Shown: positions 8,410-18,868, counted from the first letter of the stretch. The stretch: 38,950 nucleotides of DNA from Sphingobacteriales bacterium UTBCD1 (GCA_002066995.1 MWTC01000007.1:1-38950); one strand, 5' to 3'. Program-made: numbers and translations. Notes: a model not told the origin generated them from the sequence alone.

Positions 8410-10389
8410 ATTCAGGAAGCTGGTTGTGCCTATTGCTTTTTTAGCGTTGTACACTTTGACGAAATACTTTCCTTTTGCAAGCCTGTTGACCGGGAGATCT
8501 ATGATGGTTCTTCCCGGGGTTTTAGATTGATTCAATCTGATCACTAATCCTCCCTTCATATCATAAACGGCGATGGCCATATAAGGAACAGGATAGGTAG
8601 TTTCAACTACAAGTTTTGCCTGCCCGTTCGATGCCGGGTTTGGAATGACATAGAATTTGTCCGCAGTGACCAGGGTGCAGTCTGATGTAAATAAGGTGGA
8701 TGCCGTATCAATATAAACTGCTTTGAAATTTACTGCACTGGTATCAATGATCTGACGGATACGGTATTGAATTGTTCCGTTTGACAGGTTTGTCAGGTCA
8801 TCGTTATACTGATAAGAATGTTTTGTAAAGATGGCACCCGGTGGTGGAACAGTTTCTCCAATTTTATGAAAGGCTGTATCCAAAGCAGTTTTTCTTTCTA
8901 TTTCATATTTCATTGTTCCTGCATCTTTGCTCATCCAGTTTACCGATGCTGTGCAATTATCGATCGAAACTGCAGAAGTTGCAAAGTCAGCAAGCAAGGA
9001 GGAAAATGCGGCTTTCATATCCGGAATGCCATATCCAATCCTGTTATCGGGAGAAGAAAAGATACTGCCGGCATGTTGTATGGCGCTGATGATTTTCATA
9101 TTATTGAATTCAGGAAAACCCTGCCAGAGGCAGGTTCCCATGCCTGCCATATTGGGGCATGCAAAAGAAGTTCCGCTCCCCGAACCGACAGTATTTGATG
9201 GAGTTTCCAATACAGCACCTACTCCAACAGAAGCAACATCAGGCTTCACCCTGCCATCAGATGAAGGGCCGTAACTGGAAAAACTTCCAACAGCTCCGCT
9301 TGTATTTACTGCTCCTACTGAAAGAATGCTGTCTGCATCAGCAGGGGTACACAGATAATGCCACGCATTGTTTCCGTCATTTCCGTTGGCGGCAAAGACA
9401 AGGATGCCCTTTCTTGCAGCTATCGTTGCGGCTAATGCAGCCATTGTAGTCCTTCCATTCATGTCAGCATAAGTGTGGTTGAAAACCGGGTTGTCAAATT
9501 GTGTATAACCGAGTGAAGTGGAGATCACATCCGCACCTGCGCTGTCTGCTCTTTCTGCGGCGCAAGCCCAGTTATGTTCTTCTATCGGATACTCGGTAGC
9601 TGCATCTTCACTGCGGTATAAATAAAAACTTGCTTTGGGCGCCTTACCGATGAATTGCCCCGGTATATTGGCAGAGATGATCGATAGGCATTCCATGCCA
9701 TGTGCATGATCATTTACATCTGAATTGCCGGCAACAAAATCCCATGTATCCAAAATCTGTCCATTAGCATTAATGCTGTCAAAGGCTTTCAGACTTGCAT
9801 AGTTAGTGAAGCCCGCATCTATTATGGCGATCTGCATTCCCTGGCCTCTTAACCCTATGTCATGAAGAAATTGTGCTTTGTGCAGGTTGACTTCAGCAAA
9901 TGAAGCAGCACCGTAATTGTAATAGTCATCTTCTGTTTGCGTAAACCGATTTTTTACAGGTGCACCCGTTGAGATATTTTCGTTATCAAACTTATCTTTA
10001 ATGCCATCTTCTTTCTCTACCGGCCGGGCGGCAATCCCGCTTATACTTTTTACAAATGGCAATGCAGTGATGGTTGTGATTGCATTGACATCAGCAGTTC
10101 TTATTGTTACAGAATTCAGCCATTTGGAAATATTCAGTAATGTAACATTGGGAACATTTTTTATTTGTGTAATGTAAGAAGGTGAAACGGGAAGGTCGGT
10201 ACTGTCAACGGGGATATGATAGCGGGCTCTCCTGTCAATGGAACGCTGGGAAAGAAATGCGGCAGGATTGGTTAAAGTATAAGTGTTGTTCCCTTTATCT
10301 TTAAACGTAATTACATACCGGGAAAACTGTGCGGTAGTTACCGCTAGTAACAAAAAAATAGGGAAGGGGAGTAAAAGCAATTTTTTCAT
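8404..10389 (-). CDS. T9SS-secreted subtilisin-like serine protease (S8)
   Basis: An exported 661-residue protease. It has a signal peptide (about 1-20), a propeptide-like segment (22-120), and an S8 catalytic domain (about 180-460). The triad is visible as D191 (AIIDAGFTNY), H230 (NDHAHGMEC) and S408 (GSGTSFACPNMAG); N335 (AANGNDGNN) is the likely oxyanion-hole residue. A fibronectin-like stretch follows. The last ~85 residues form a type A T9SS sorting domain (VIPNPASNGQAKL ... GKYFVKVYN), which would send the protein through the outer membrane and onto the cell surface or into the medium. An unrecognised lipoprotein gene lies 70 bp upstream on the same strand and may be co-transcribed. Confidence 0.93.
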   Translation of the reverse strand: MKKLLLLPFPIFLLLAVTTAQFSRYVITFKDKGNNTYTLTNPAAFLSQRSIDRRARYHIPVDSTDLPVSPSYITQIKNVPNVTLLNISKWLNSVTIRTADVNAITTITALPFVKSISGIAARPVEKEDGIKDKFDNENISTGAPVKNRFTQTEDDYYNYGAASFAEVNLHKAQFLHDIGLRGQGMQIAIIDAGFTNYASLKAFDSINANGQILDTWDFVAGNSDVNDHAHGMECLSIISANIPGQFIGKAPKASFYLYRSEDAATEYPIEEHNWACAAERADSAGADVISTSLGYTQFDNPVFNHTYADMNGRTTMAALAATIAARKGILVFAANGNDGNNAWHYLCTPADADSILSVGAVNTSGAVGSFSSYGPSSDGRVKPDVASVGVGAVLETPSNTVGSGSGTSFACPNMAGMGTCLWQGFPEFNNMKIISAIQHAGSIFSSPDNRIGYGIPDMKAAFSSLLADFATSAVSIDNCTASVNWMSKDAGTMKYEIERKTALDTAFHKIGETVPPPGAIFTKHSYQYNDDLTNLSNGTIQYRIRQIIDTSAVNFKAVYIDTASTLFTSDCTLVTADKFYVIPNPASNGQAKLVVETTYPVPYMAIAVYDMKGGLVIRLNQSKTPGRTIIDLPVNRLAKGKYFVKVYNAKKAIGTTSFLNL

Positions 10390-10459
10390 CCGGATGTGGC
10401 TTTATGCAGTTCCGGTGATTCAAACCGGGAAGTGATTAAATTTTTCTTCTCTCTCTTTA

Positions 10460-11230
10460 TCAGTTATGATCAACCATCCACATTTTAATTCCGAAACCGA
10501 CCTGGTATCCACCTCCGCTGCCGGTGTATGGCTGGTATTCCCACATGGTGTAATCCCTGAAAATAAGCCCGATGTTTTTTGAATATCTTTCAACAGCTCT
10601 TGTGTAGGATGCATAAGCTGCCTGGTTTGTTATAGGAACATTGAATGATTCATTGGCTTCTTCCACGCTGCAAACACTGCTGTAGTTTTTCCCGCCGTAA
10701 CTAAATGTTGAATCTTCCGTATCAAACTGGTAATCCCAATCCTGGATATCATCATCATTGCTGAAACTATATAAAGTGCTGTAAGGGCTGGGAGAAAGGT
10801 ACTTGTTTCCCTTCCATTTGGTTTTTTCAGAAATGGGTAAATGTAATTTTATAAAACGCAGGTTATCCTCGATCACTTCTATGTCGCTTTTAAGGGGAGT
10901 GACAAAATAACTCCCGGTAGGTATCCAGGGGCCTGATGCTGTAGTATCATTAGTGTAACGAAATACCCGGTAGGAAGGCCTCCCCAGGTTATCCGTTATC
11001 TGTGCATCTATGATGTGTTTCACAAGATAACTGTGTGTTTCCCCGTTACGTCCAAAGTTGGTGAATACAAGTGAATCCACCCTGTATGTAATATATTTAC
11101 CGGCTTGTAACGGCAGATAATCGCTTAAAGGTTCATTCTGAAAATTTTCAAGTGTTTGTTTGTTGCAGGAAAAAAATAAAACAGGCAACAGAACCAAAAG
11201 TAAAATCCGGTTCAGGAACTGCGATCTCAT
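10460..11230 (-). CDS. Putative lipoprotein of unknown function
   Basis: A 256-residue protein with a lipoprotein signal peptide: a hydrophobic core (ILLLVLLPVLFFSC) ending at a lipobox Cys at residue 22 of this start. I chose the ATG at 11230 because it gives a standard signal length and has ggaaag about 12 nt upstream; an ATG at 11251 would add seven residues. After the Cys, a Q/N/E-rich tether is followed by a beta-rich domain (PLQAGKYITYRVDSLVF, GGKNYSSVCSVEE, NIGLIFRDYTMWEYQP). It is probably an outer-membrane-anchored periplasmic or surface domain. It lies directly upstream of the secreted protease, but no functional link is shown. I do not recognise a named family. Confidence 0.75.
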   Translation of the reverse strand: MRSQFLNRILLLVLLPVLFFSCNKQTLENFQNEPLSDYLPLQAGKYITYRVDSLVFTNFGRNGETHSYLVKHIIDAQITDNLGRPSYRVFRYTNDTTASGPWIPTGSYFVTPLKSDIEVIEDNLRFIKLHLPISEKTKWKGNKYLSPSPYSTLYSFSNDDDIQDWDYQFDTEDSTFSYGGKNYSSVCSVEEANESFNVPITNQAAYASYTRAVERYSKNIGLIFRDYTMWEYQPYTGSGGGYQVGFGIKMWMVDHN

Positions 11231-11514
11231 AAGTGGACTTTCCGCATTCATGGATACAAAAGTTATTGATATAATGTTTTCACGGATAATTTGTTATGCT
11301 AAACTACAAACTTAAAGCGAAGATTTATAGCTTTTCTCCTCGCTATTAAACGCCTGAGTTCTGATATTATTGCCTGAAAATGAACTGGTTTAGGCTCTTT
11401 GTGTAAGCTTATACCGTGCAGAATATTTTTTTTTTTTAGTTCTCCGGTGCCAGGCCATATTGTAATGAATAGAATGCTGAAGGCAGGGAATATCCGGTCC
11501 CGCTTTGAAATTTT

Positions 11515-12843
11515 TCACCCGGGCATTGCTGATGATTTGATTTTTGGTTTTGTCCATTTGTTGAATAAGTAAAAGATACTTACAATAAAAATGAATAATA
11601 AAGTGAAAAGGATCTCACGTTTGCCAAGGCTGGTGAGCACCCAGACAATGGATGCTACACCGATCAATGGGATGACCAGTCCCCCTGGTATTTTAAAAAA
11701 TCCTTTTTCTTTGTCCGTATCCTTTAATTTCAACTTTATTGTGGCTAAGATCACAGCGAGGTAAACGATCAGGACACAGGCGCTGGATATGATAACAAGT
11801 TGTCTGAATCCTCCTGAAACAGAAAAAATAATGATCAAAGTCCCGTAAGTGAACACAGCAAGATAAGGTGTGGCGAATTTTGGATGTACTCTTCCTAAAA
11901 ATTTAGGGAATAGTCCTTTATTGGCTCCGGCAAATAAAGACCGCGGTGTGCAAAGTATATCGAGTGTTACAGTTCCAAAACAGGAAATAGCTGCACAAGC
12001 CAGCAGGATTGTGGCTCCTGCCGGTCCGATGATCTTGTCAGCCACTGCGGCCAAAGGAGCGTCTTTGAACTGAGCCATCTGCGATCCCAGAATACCCTGG
12101 GCTATGGTTTGCAGAAGCAAATAAATGATCAAAACGAAAAGCCCTCCCATCAGAAGACTGAGCGGAACGGTGCGTTTGGAATTTTTTATCTCGCCGCTGG
12201 CGCCGAGTGAAGTTTCAAAACCGGCAAAAGCGAAAAACAAAACAAGAGCCGTATTACTGAATACAGCGGTTGAAGGCAAGTGATCCCAGTGAAGATTAGC
12301 AGTGTCAATATAACTGAAGCCGAGAATAATGATCCCGAAAAGCGGGATCAGTTTGATGATGGTGATCAGCTTCACGATACCCACTGATAGTTTTGCACCA
12401 AATACATTGATGGTGATCATCAGGCCGGTAAGAAATAAAAAGAGAAGACCACGATAAAATGCTTCATTGAATAAAGGGAACATGACCGCAAGAGAATCAG
12501 CTAAAATATTCATCAGGGCAGCGCTGCCTACTATGCCCCAGCCAAAGAAGTAGAGCCAGTTGACGAGGTATCCCGGAAAATCACCTAAACTATTTTCAAC
12601 ATAAGCATAAGAACCGCCGCTCGTTGTTGTCCTGCTGCCTATTTCCGCATAACAAAGCATAATGGAAAAGAGCATAATACCGCAAAAAATATAGGCATAA
12701 ATACCAAAGGCACCTAAAGAAGTACCGACAATTCCGGGAAGGGCAAAAATACCTGCACCAATGACACCGTTGATTATTGAAAGTGTAAGGCCGGGTACGC
12801 CGATGACCCGTTTCAAACCTTCTTCAGTACTTTCTGTTGACAA
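11515..12843 (-). CDS. APC-superfamily amino acid permease
   Basis: An inner-membrane transporter of 442 aa with about 12 hydrophobic segments. It opens with the APC signature in TM1 (SIINGVIGAGIFALPG), whose unwound GAGIF segment binds the substrate backbone. The TM6-like stretch FFAFAGFETSLGASGEIKNSKRTVP also fits amino-acid permeases. The substrate cannot be named. The reading frame begins at a TTG codon. An in-frame stop lies ten codons upstream with no ATG between, so TTG (MSTESTEEGLKRV) is the only plausible start. It is downstream of nuoN on the same strand after a 163-bp gap, so a separate transcript is likely but read-through is possible. Confidence 0.88.
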   Translation of the reverse strand: MSTESTEEGLKRVIGVPGLTLSIINGVIGAGIFALPGIVGTSLGAFGIYAYIFCGIMLFSIMLCYAEIGSRTTTSGGSYAYVENSLGDFPGYLVNWLYFFGWGIVGSAALMNILADSLAVMFPLFNEAFYRGLLFLFLTGLMITINVFGAKLSVGIVKLITIIKLIPLFGIIILGFSYIDTANLHWDHLPSTAVFSNTALVLFFAFAGFETSLGASGEIKNSKRTVPLSLLMGGLFVLIIYLLLQTIAQGILGSQMAQFKDAPLAAVADKIIGPAGATILLACAAISCFGTVTLDILCTPRSLFAGANKGLFPKFLGRVHPKFATPYLAVFTYGTLIIIFSVSGGFRQLVIISSACVLIVYLAVILATIKLKLKDTDKEKGFFKIPGGLVIPLIGVASIVWVLTSLGKREILFTLLFIFIVSIFYLFNKWTKPKIKSSAMPG

Positions 12844-13006
12844 GCAGGGTTGATTTATATAGTAAGATAATCAAGTAATGGAATTAATGAAATTTATTTA
12901 TTAAGATCATGTTGATGAAAGTGAGATGACTTTTCTTCAGATAATGAACTATTGTTAAGTAGTTCCTTTCCGGGCGGGAAATAACCTGAATTTACCTTTA
13001 AAATAT

Positions 13007-14449
13007 TTATCGTATCACGCTTGCTATCTGTTGTATGATCTCCAGCAGGGATGACGGATAGACACCAAACCATAAAAGAAGAAGGAACAGCAGGGTCAAA
13101 ACTAATCCATGTGGGAAGATTTTTCCGATGACCGGTTCAGAAGATGCCTCATTCTCATTTTTCCCTGCAAACATCACAGCCACCACTCTCAGGTAATAAA
13201 ATAACCCGATGCCGCTGGAGACCACCAATACTATCACCAGGAGCCATATCCCTACTTCCGTTCCCGCAGTAAGAAGATACAGTTTACCCAAAAATCCTGC
13301 TGTTAACGGTATTCCCGCCAACGATAACATCACTGTGGTAAAGATGGCTGCCAGCCAGGGTTTTTTCCAGAACAGGCCACGGTAATCATCAATATACAGG
13401 GCTTCTCCTTTTTTATTGGACATATAGATGACAGTGCCAAAGGCAGCGAGCATGCCGGTGAAATAAACGACCAGGTAAAATGTAGCGGCCTGCATTCCCC
13501 TGTCTGTTATGGCAAGAAAGGCTACCATCAGATATCCCAGGTGGCCGATAGAAGAATAAGCAAGCAACCGTTTAATGTTCTGTTGCCGCAGTGCCAGCCA
13601 GTTTCCGAACAGCATGGAAGCAACAGCGATTATAGTAAAGACGGTCCAGACGTTTTTGTTTTCCAATCCGCCCGTACTGTAAAATAATCTCAGCAGAAAT
13701 GCAAATACGGCTCCTTTGGATACAGTGGCCACAAAGGCTGAAACCGGCGCTGATGCTCCTGCATAGATATCGGGTGTCCACAAATGAAACGGCACCAGTG
13801 CCATCTTGAATCCAATTCCCACTATCACCATGGCAAGCCCTGCTATAAAAACTCCCGAAAATTCTCCTGAAGAAGACAGTCCTGCTGCAATACCACTCAG
13901 GTCAAGATGACCGGTCTGCATATAGATAAGTGCAATTCCAAAAAGAAGGAAGGAAGAGGAAACGGCAGCCAGCACCAGGTATTTGATTCCCGATTCTATT
14001 CCGGCAGGTTCTTCTTTCAGATACCCGATAAGAGCATAAAGCGAAACACTCAGCACTTCCAGCGACAGGAAGAAAGAAACAAAATGATTGCTGATGACCA
14101 TGGTGAGCGCACCCAATGAGGATAGGAGTAAGAGAATATAATATTCTTCATTTCTTTTTTCCCGTGCATTGAGATAATGGTATGACATCAATGTGATCAC
14201 AAATCCGGCGCATGCGATCAGCACAGTAAAGAATTTACCAAAACCATCCACTACAAAAAGGGAAGAGACTCCGAACGAACCTCTTGGAATGTACAATACA
14301 GAGATTGCTGCTGCCGCAAAAGAAAGAAGAGTGAACAGGTTAGTGAATCTGTGGCATCTTTTCACGGCTATGGAAAGCATCACAATGATGGCAGCCAGTG
14401 CAATGATTAGCTGAGGTAATATTAAATTTAATCCTGTAAGACTGATCAT
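13007..14449 (-). CDS. nuoN: NADH-quinone oxidoreductase subunit N
   Basis: An antiporter-like membrane subunit of complex I, 480 aa and about 14 transmembrane helices. It is the proton-channel subunit closest to the small NuoA/J/K group. The family pattern is seen in FFLSLEVLSVSLYALIGY (the channel glutamate of TM5), GIGFKMALVPFHLWTPDIYAGASAPV (lysine of the broken TM7 and the following loop) and AYSSIGHLGYLMVAFL. It is the last gene of the nuo operon, and its ATG overlaps the nuoM stop by 4 bp, indicating translational coupling. I see no convincing intrinsic terminator in the 163 bp that follow. Confidence 0.96.
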   Translation of the reverse strand: MISLTGLNLILPQLIIALAAIIVMLSIAVKRCHRFTNLFTLLSFAAAAISVLYIPRGSFGVSSLFVVDGFGKFFTVLIACAGFVITLMSYHYLNAREKRNEEYYILLLLSSLGALTMVISNHFVSFFLSLEVLSVSLYALIGYLKEEPAGIESGIKYLVLAAVSSSFLLFGIALIYMQTGHLDLSGIAAGLSSSGEFSGVFIAGLAMVIVGIGFKMALVPFHLWTPDIYAGASAPVSAFVATVSKGAVFAFLLRLFYSTGGLENKNVWTVFTIIAVASMLFGNWLALRQQNIKRLLAYSSIGHLGYLMVAFLAITDRGMQAATFYLVVYFTGMLAAFGTVIYMSNKKGEALYIDDYRGLFWKKPWLAAIFTTVMLSLAGIPLTAGFLGKLYLLTAGTEVGIWLLVIVLVVSSGIGLFYYLRVVAVMFAGKNENEASSEPVIGKIFPHGLVLTLLFLLLLWFGVYPSSLLEIIQQIASVIR

Positions 14450-16050
14450 TTTCCACCTCCTTTTTTATTAAGTGATAAAAAGAAAGTGGAAGTCTCCCGG
14501 GTCATGGTCATATTTTCATCTCCGTTCTTCAGTGTCATTTTATTTGTGGGTCCCGTGTCATTTACAAAAGTCGTATTATTTGAATTTTGCTCTAAGCTGT
14601 TCACGGTGGGTTGTGCTGTTTTGATGACCGGTTGCGGATAGATTCCTATCCATACAATGGCAACGATGAGGCATCCCATGGCCAATACTTCTCTTGGAGT
14701 AAGATCAGTAAGCTTCCATTCTTTTCTTCTTTCTCCGTGAAATATCTTTTGCAGTATCACCAGGGCGTAGATCATGGAAGCGATCAGCCCGAGAGCAGCC
14801 AAAACTGTCAGTGTAACATTGGATTTGAAAGCGCCGGTGAGTATCAGGAATTCTGCAACGAAATTACCGAGCCCGGGCAAGCCCAACGTGGCCAGCACAA
14901 AGATCATGGTGATGGCTCCCATCTTCGGAACTTGTTCCCAAAATCTTCCCATCTGATCCATATCCCTTGTTTGTATCCTTGCATGGATGACACCGGCAAC
15001 GGTGAACAGTGCGGTAATGCTGATGCCATGTGCTATCATCTCAATGATGGTGCCCTGATAAGAGAGAGCCTGGAATGAAAATATCCCTACCATGATAAAA
15101 CCCATGTGGCTCATGCTGGAAAAAGCGATCATCCGTTTCAGGTCGGTTTGAGCATAGGCAAGCTTGGCTCCATATAAAATGCTTACAACACCTAAAGTAA
15201 TTGCTACCGGGGCAAATGTTTTTGATGCTTCAGGAAACAGGGGAACTACGAAGCGCAACATTCCGTAGGCAGCCGTCTTTGACATTAATGCAGCCAGAAG
15301 AATACTTCCTCCCGTAGGAGACTGAGTGTAGGCATCGGGCAGCCAGCTGTGAAATGGAACAATGCCCAGTTTTACCAGGAATGCGATCATAAAACCGCAC
15401 ATCAGCCATAACCCTGTTTTGGCAGAAAGCGAGGTTCCGATCAAAGCAAAATAATCAAATGTATATTGGCCGCTGTTTTTCCCATGAATGAAATACAAAG
15501 CGATGATGGCGATCAGCATCAGCAATCCGCTTAGCTGAGTGAATAAGAAAAATTTCATTCCTGCGTAACGCCTGTTCTCATGGCCCCAGATGGCCAGGAT
15601 GAAATACATGGGCACCAGCATCACTTCCCAGAAGAAATAGAAAAGTATGAGATCCAGGGAAAGAAATACCCCGATGATGCCGGCGATCAGCCATAGTGCG
15701 TTGAAAAGATAGAAGCCTAAATTTTTGCTGATTTCATTCCACGATACGATCAGGGAAACGGCGCCGAGGAATAATGCAAGGGCGGTCATCAACAGGCTTA
15801 ATCCATCCATGGCAAGATGAAAACTGATACCCAGTTGCGGCATCCATTCTACCCGGTAATCTATCAGCCATTGTTGTGAACCGAGATCGAATTTATCATA
15901 AACAGAGATCCAGAAGCCGATGATGATGACCAGGTCAGCAAGAACAGCTAACAGTGCAATGCCTTTTGCCAGCGAACTATTCTTCCCGGCGATGATCCAG
16001 GAGATCAGCCCGCCAAACATCAATATGAGTATGATATAGACCAACGTCAT
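14446..16050 (-). CDS. nuoM: NADH-quinone oxidoreductase subunit M
   Basis: The middle antiporter-like proton-pumping subunit of complex I, 534 aa with about 14 transmembrane helices. Key parts are FYFFWEVMLVPMYFIL (channel Glu) and VKLGIVPFHSWLPDAYTQSPTGGSILLAALMSK cut into its usual two halves: the TM7 lysine and the TM8 segment. AFSSMSHMGFIMVGI is also present. After the last helix (IVAIVWIGIYPQPVI) an unusual hydrophilic tail of about 60 residues follows, rich in N, T and K (NSNNTTFVNDTGPTNK ... LNKKGGGK). The gene has 4-bp overlaps with nuoL upstream and nuoN downstream. Confidence 0.96.
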   Translation of the reverse strand: MTLVYIILILMFGGLISWIIAGKNSSLAKGIALLAVLADLVIIIGFWISVYDKFDLGSQQWLIDYRVEWMPQLGISFHLAMDGLSLLMTALALFLGAVSLIVSWNEISKNLGFYLFNALWLIAGIIGVFLSLDLILFYFFWEVMLVPMYFILAIWGHENRRYAGMKFFLFTQLSGLLMLIAIIALYFIHGKNSGQYTFDYFALIGTSLSAKTGLWLMCGFMIAFLVKLGIVPFHSWLPDAYTQSPTGGSILLAALMSKTAAYGMLRFVVPLFPEASKTFAPVAITLGVVSILYGAKLAYAQTDLKRMIAFSSMSHMGFIMVGIFSFQALSYQGTIIEMIAHGISITALFTVAGVIHARIQTRDMDQMGRFWEQVPKMGAITMIFVLATLGLPGLGNFVAEFLILTGAFKSNVTLTVLAALGLIASMIYALVILQKIFHGERRKEWKLTDLTPREVLAMGCLIVAIVWIGIYPQPVIKTAQPTVNSLEQNSNNTTFVNDTGPTNKMTLKNGDENMTMTRETSTFFLSLNKKGGGK

Positions 16051-17945
16051 AAGAACAGAATAATAGTTAAAGCGATCACAGCACCCAATGCAACACCTAA
16101 TACATAAGATCTTACATTGCCGTTTTGTGTAGCGCTTAATAATTTATTAAAATACAGGTTCAGGTTTGCCACTCCTCCGTAAATTCTGTCCACAAAATCA
16201 CTTTTATCAATTTTAGAAAGCCATACAAATGGTTTCACAAAAAATGTATCGTAAAGCCAGTCAAATTTCCAACCGGAAAACAGGAAATCATTAAGTCGTT
16301 TTCCAAAACCTGTTTCTTTGAAACGGGCGACCATCTGAGGTCTTTTCATATAGAGTTGCCAGGCAAGGAACACTCCGAACAAGGCAAGGATTGCAGTGCT
16401 GATCTGCAGGGTCAGTTCTAATCCTTCTTTTTCAGGTATCAGTTGCACGGCAGGAAAAACTGTATTGATAAAATCGGAGAAAGGAGTGAAATGCCCGAAA
16501 GTATGAGGAAGTTCAATAAAGCCTGCTATCAATGAAAGTATGCCCAGGATGATCAATGGTATTTTGAAACTGATTCCCGGCTTGTAATGAATGTCGTGTT
16601 TTTGTTCGCCGAAGAAAGCGACGAATACCATCCGGAATGTGTAAACAGAGGTGATGAAGGCTCCCACGAAACCGGCGAGCCACAGCCATGTGCTTCCTTT
16701 AGTGGATGCCATGGCAAAAAACAAAATTTCATCTTTACTGTAAAAGCCTGCAGTGATCAGTGGTATGGCAGCCAAAGCTCCGGCGCCGAACAGGAATGTC
16801 CAGAACACCACCGGCATCTTTTTTCGCAGGCCTCCCATTTTAAAAATATCATGTTCATGATGCATCGCAATGATCACCACGCCTGCAGAAAGGAAGAGCA
16901 GTGATTTAAAGAATGCATGGATCATAAAATGAAATACGGCCGCTGACCATGCGCCTACGCCAAGTGCAAGAAACATATAACCGATCTGGCTGATGGTGGA
17001 ATATGCCAGCACTCTTTTTATATCTCGTTGAACAATGGCGCTGAATCCTGCGATCAGCAGGGTAGCAGCGCCGACAATGGCAACCAGCGTTTGCACCGCA
17101 GGCGCCAGTTCATACAATACATGAGTTCTTGCAATCAGGTAAACCCCTGCTGTTACCATGGTTGCAGCATGGATCAATGCACTGACGGGTGAAGGGCCGG
17201 CCATGGCATCGGGGAGCCATGTTTGCAAAGGAAGCTGTGCCGACTTCCCGACAGCTCCACCTAATAAAAGAATGGTTACCCAGAATGCCTGTGAAGCACC
17301 GGGACTCCATGTTTGCGGAGCGGTGGTTAATATGGATGCAATGTCAAGAGTGTTGAAATTCTTTACCAGCATCAGCAATCCGATCATCATTGCCGTATCG
17401 CCAATGCGTGTTACGATAAATGCTTTGCGGGCTGCATAACAGTTGTACGGGTCTTTATACCAGAATCCGATCAGTAAAAAACTACACAAGCCAACGCCTT
17501 CCCATCCGAGGTAAAGCAGTAAAAGATTATTGGCAAGTACCAGCATCAGCATGGAAAACACGAACAGGTTCATGTAAGCAAAGAAGCGGACATGGCCTTC
17601 TTCCGTTTTCATGAACCCGATGGAATACCAGTGGATGAGAAAGCTTACAAAAGTGACAACGAAAGTGAAAACAAGGGATAAAGGATCCAGGTAAAATGCG
17701 ATGGAAGGCTTGAACCCCGCAACATCAAACCACACCCAAAGCGTCTGCTCATAAAAATGTCCGGCAGGCGGTGAGGACAGGAATTGAATTCCGATGATCA
17801 GCGTAATCAATGCCGATATCCCCACGGAAAGTGTTGCAAAAACGCCCACACCCGTCCTGGAGAATTTTGATCCGGAAAGAGAAAGGATCAAAAAACTGAA
17901 AAAGGGCAGAGCCGGGATCAACCAAAGAAGTTGAAAAACATCCAT
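16047..17945 (-). CDS. nuoL: NADH-quinone oxidoreductase subunit L
   Basis: The distal antiporter-like subunit of complex I, 632 aa. It has about 16 membrane helices, including a C-terminal extension that would hold the long lateral helix HL running along NuoM and NuoN. Visible family residues include E149 in LGWEGVGLCSFLLIGFWY and K234 in GKSAQLPLQTWLPDAMAGPSPVSALIHA, split here across the TM7 and TM8 parts. STISQIGYMFLALGVG follows. The length is normal. It lies 42 bp after nuoK and overlaps nuoM by 4 bp. Confidence 0.97.
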   Translation of the reverse strand: MDVFQLLWLIPALPFFSFLILSLSGSKFSRTGVGVFATLSVGISALITLIIGIQFLSSPPAGHFYEQTLWVWFDVAGFKPSIAFYLDPLSLVFTFVVTFVSFLIHWYSIGFMKTEEGHVRFFAYMNLFVFSMLMLVLANNLLLLYLGWEGVGLCSFLLIGFWYKDPYNCYAARKAFIVTRIGDTAMMIGLLMLVKNFNTLDIASILTTAPQTWSPGASQAFWVTILLLGGAVGKSAQLPLQTWLPDAMAGPSPVSALIHAATMVTAGVYLIARTHVLYELAPAVQTLVAIVGAATLLIAGFSAIVQRDIKRVLAYSTISQIGYMFLALGVGAWSAAVFHFMIHAFFKSLLFLSAGVVIIAMHHEHDIFKMGGLRKKMPVVFWTFLFGAGALAAIPLITAGFYSKDEILFFAMASTKGSTWLWLAGFVGAFITSVYTFRMVFVAFFGEQKHDIHYKPGISFKIPLIILGILSLIAGFIELPHTFGHFTPFSDFINTVFPAVQLIPEKEGLELTLQISTAILALFGVFLAWQLYMKRPQMVARFKETGFGKRLNDFLFSGWKFDWLYDTFFVKPFVWLSKIDKSDFVDRIYGGVANLNLYFNKLLSATQNGNVRSYVLGVALGAVIALTIILFL

Positions 17946-17987
17946 GTTGTTTTATTTCTTGAACCGTTTATTTTTTATCTGTCAATT

Positions 17988-18296
17988 TCAATCCTTCAAT
18001 AAATTCAGAACATTCGTGTCAACCGTTTTGTGATGGCGATGCATTTGCAGTATCAATGCAAGCCCCACGGAAACTTCTGCTGCCGCCATCGTCAGGATGA
18101 AGATGAACATCACCTGTCCATCGGCCTGCATCCAGTGAGCGCCGGCCACCACAAAAGCCAGGCCTGCCGCATTCAGCATTATTTCCAGCGACATCAGGAT
18201 GAACAAAACATTTCTGCGTGTCAGCACACCGATCAATCCAAGCAGAAACAGAATGGCTGCAAGCATAAGGCCCATATTAGCAGGAACGTAGATCAT
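17988..18296 (-). CDS. nuoK: NADH-quinone oxidoreductase subunit K
   Basis: A small three-helix membrane subunit of complex I (102 aa, normal length). It carries the two conserved buried glutamates that form part of the central hydrophilic axis: E38 in [17 protein letters not shown] and E74 in [15 protein letters not shown]. The start overlaps the nuoJ stop by 4 bp (ATGA). Confidence 0.97.
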   Translation of the reverse strand: MIYVPANMGLMLAAILFLLGLIGVLTRRNVLFILMSLEIMLNAAGLAFVVAGAHWMQADGQVMFIFILTMAAAEVSVGLALILQMHRHHKTVDTNVLNLLKD

Positions 18297-18823
18297 AGTT
18301 TTTCTTCTTTTTGTAAATACCTGTGATATTCTTTTTGTTTTTCATGACCGATGTGATAAGCGCCAACTATACCTGCCATCAGCATCATGGCAGCAAGCTC
18401 CACACCCAGTGCATAAGTGCTGAACAAAGACATTCCTACATCTTTGGCATCAATGATCGCCTGTTCATGTGCGGACGGACTGAATGAATTTAACGTATAA
18501 ATCAATTCTGCCAAAAGTATGGCGGCCAGAATTCCGGGACCGATCCATGTCCGGGGTTTGAGCCATTCCTTTTCTCTTTTTTCAGAAGCCTGCCCCAGGT
18601 TCAGCATCATGATGGCGAATATGATCAGTATCATGATGGCGCCTGCATACACGATCACTTCCAGGGCGGCAACGAAAGGAGCGCCCATTATAAAAAAGAT
18701 TACCGACACTGCCAGCAAGGAAACGATCAGGTAAAGAAGTGCATGGACGGCATTCTTTCTTGTGATCACCATCGCCGTTGAAACAATGGCGACCAGGGCT
18801 GCTATGTAAAAAATTATCTGCAT
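18293..18823 (-). CDS. nuoJ: NADH-quinone oxidoreductase subunit J
   Basis: A five-helix membrane subunit of complex I (176 aa). The third helix contains the family hallmark [20 protein letters not shown], which carries the pi-bulge/tyrosine region implicated in coupling. It lies 45 bp after nuoI and overlaps nuoK by 4 bp. Length and helix number fit the bacterial family. Confidence 0.96.
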   Translation of the reverse strand: MQIIFYIAALVAIVSTAMVITRKNAVHALLYLIVSLLAVSVIFFIMGAPFVAALEVIVYAGAIMILIIFAIMMLNLGQASEKREKEWLKPRTWIGPGILAAILLAELIYTLNSFSPSAHEQAIIDAKDVGMSLFSTYALGVELAAMMLMAGIVGAYHIGHEKQKEYHRYLQKEEKL

Positions 18824-18868
18824 GTACTATTTACTATTCTCCCGGGCTGATAAACATTTTAATTTTGA

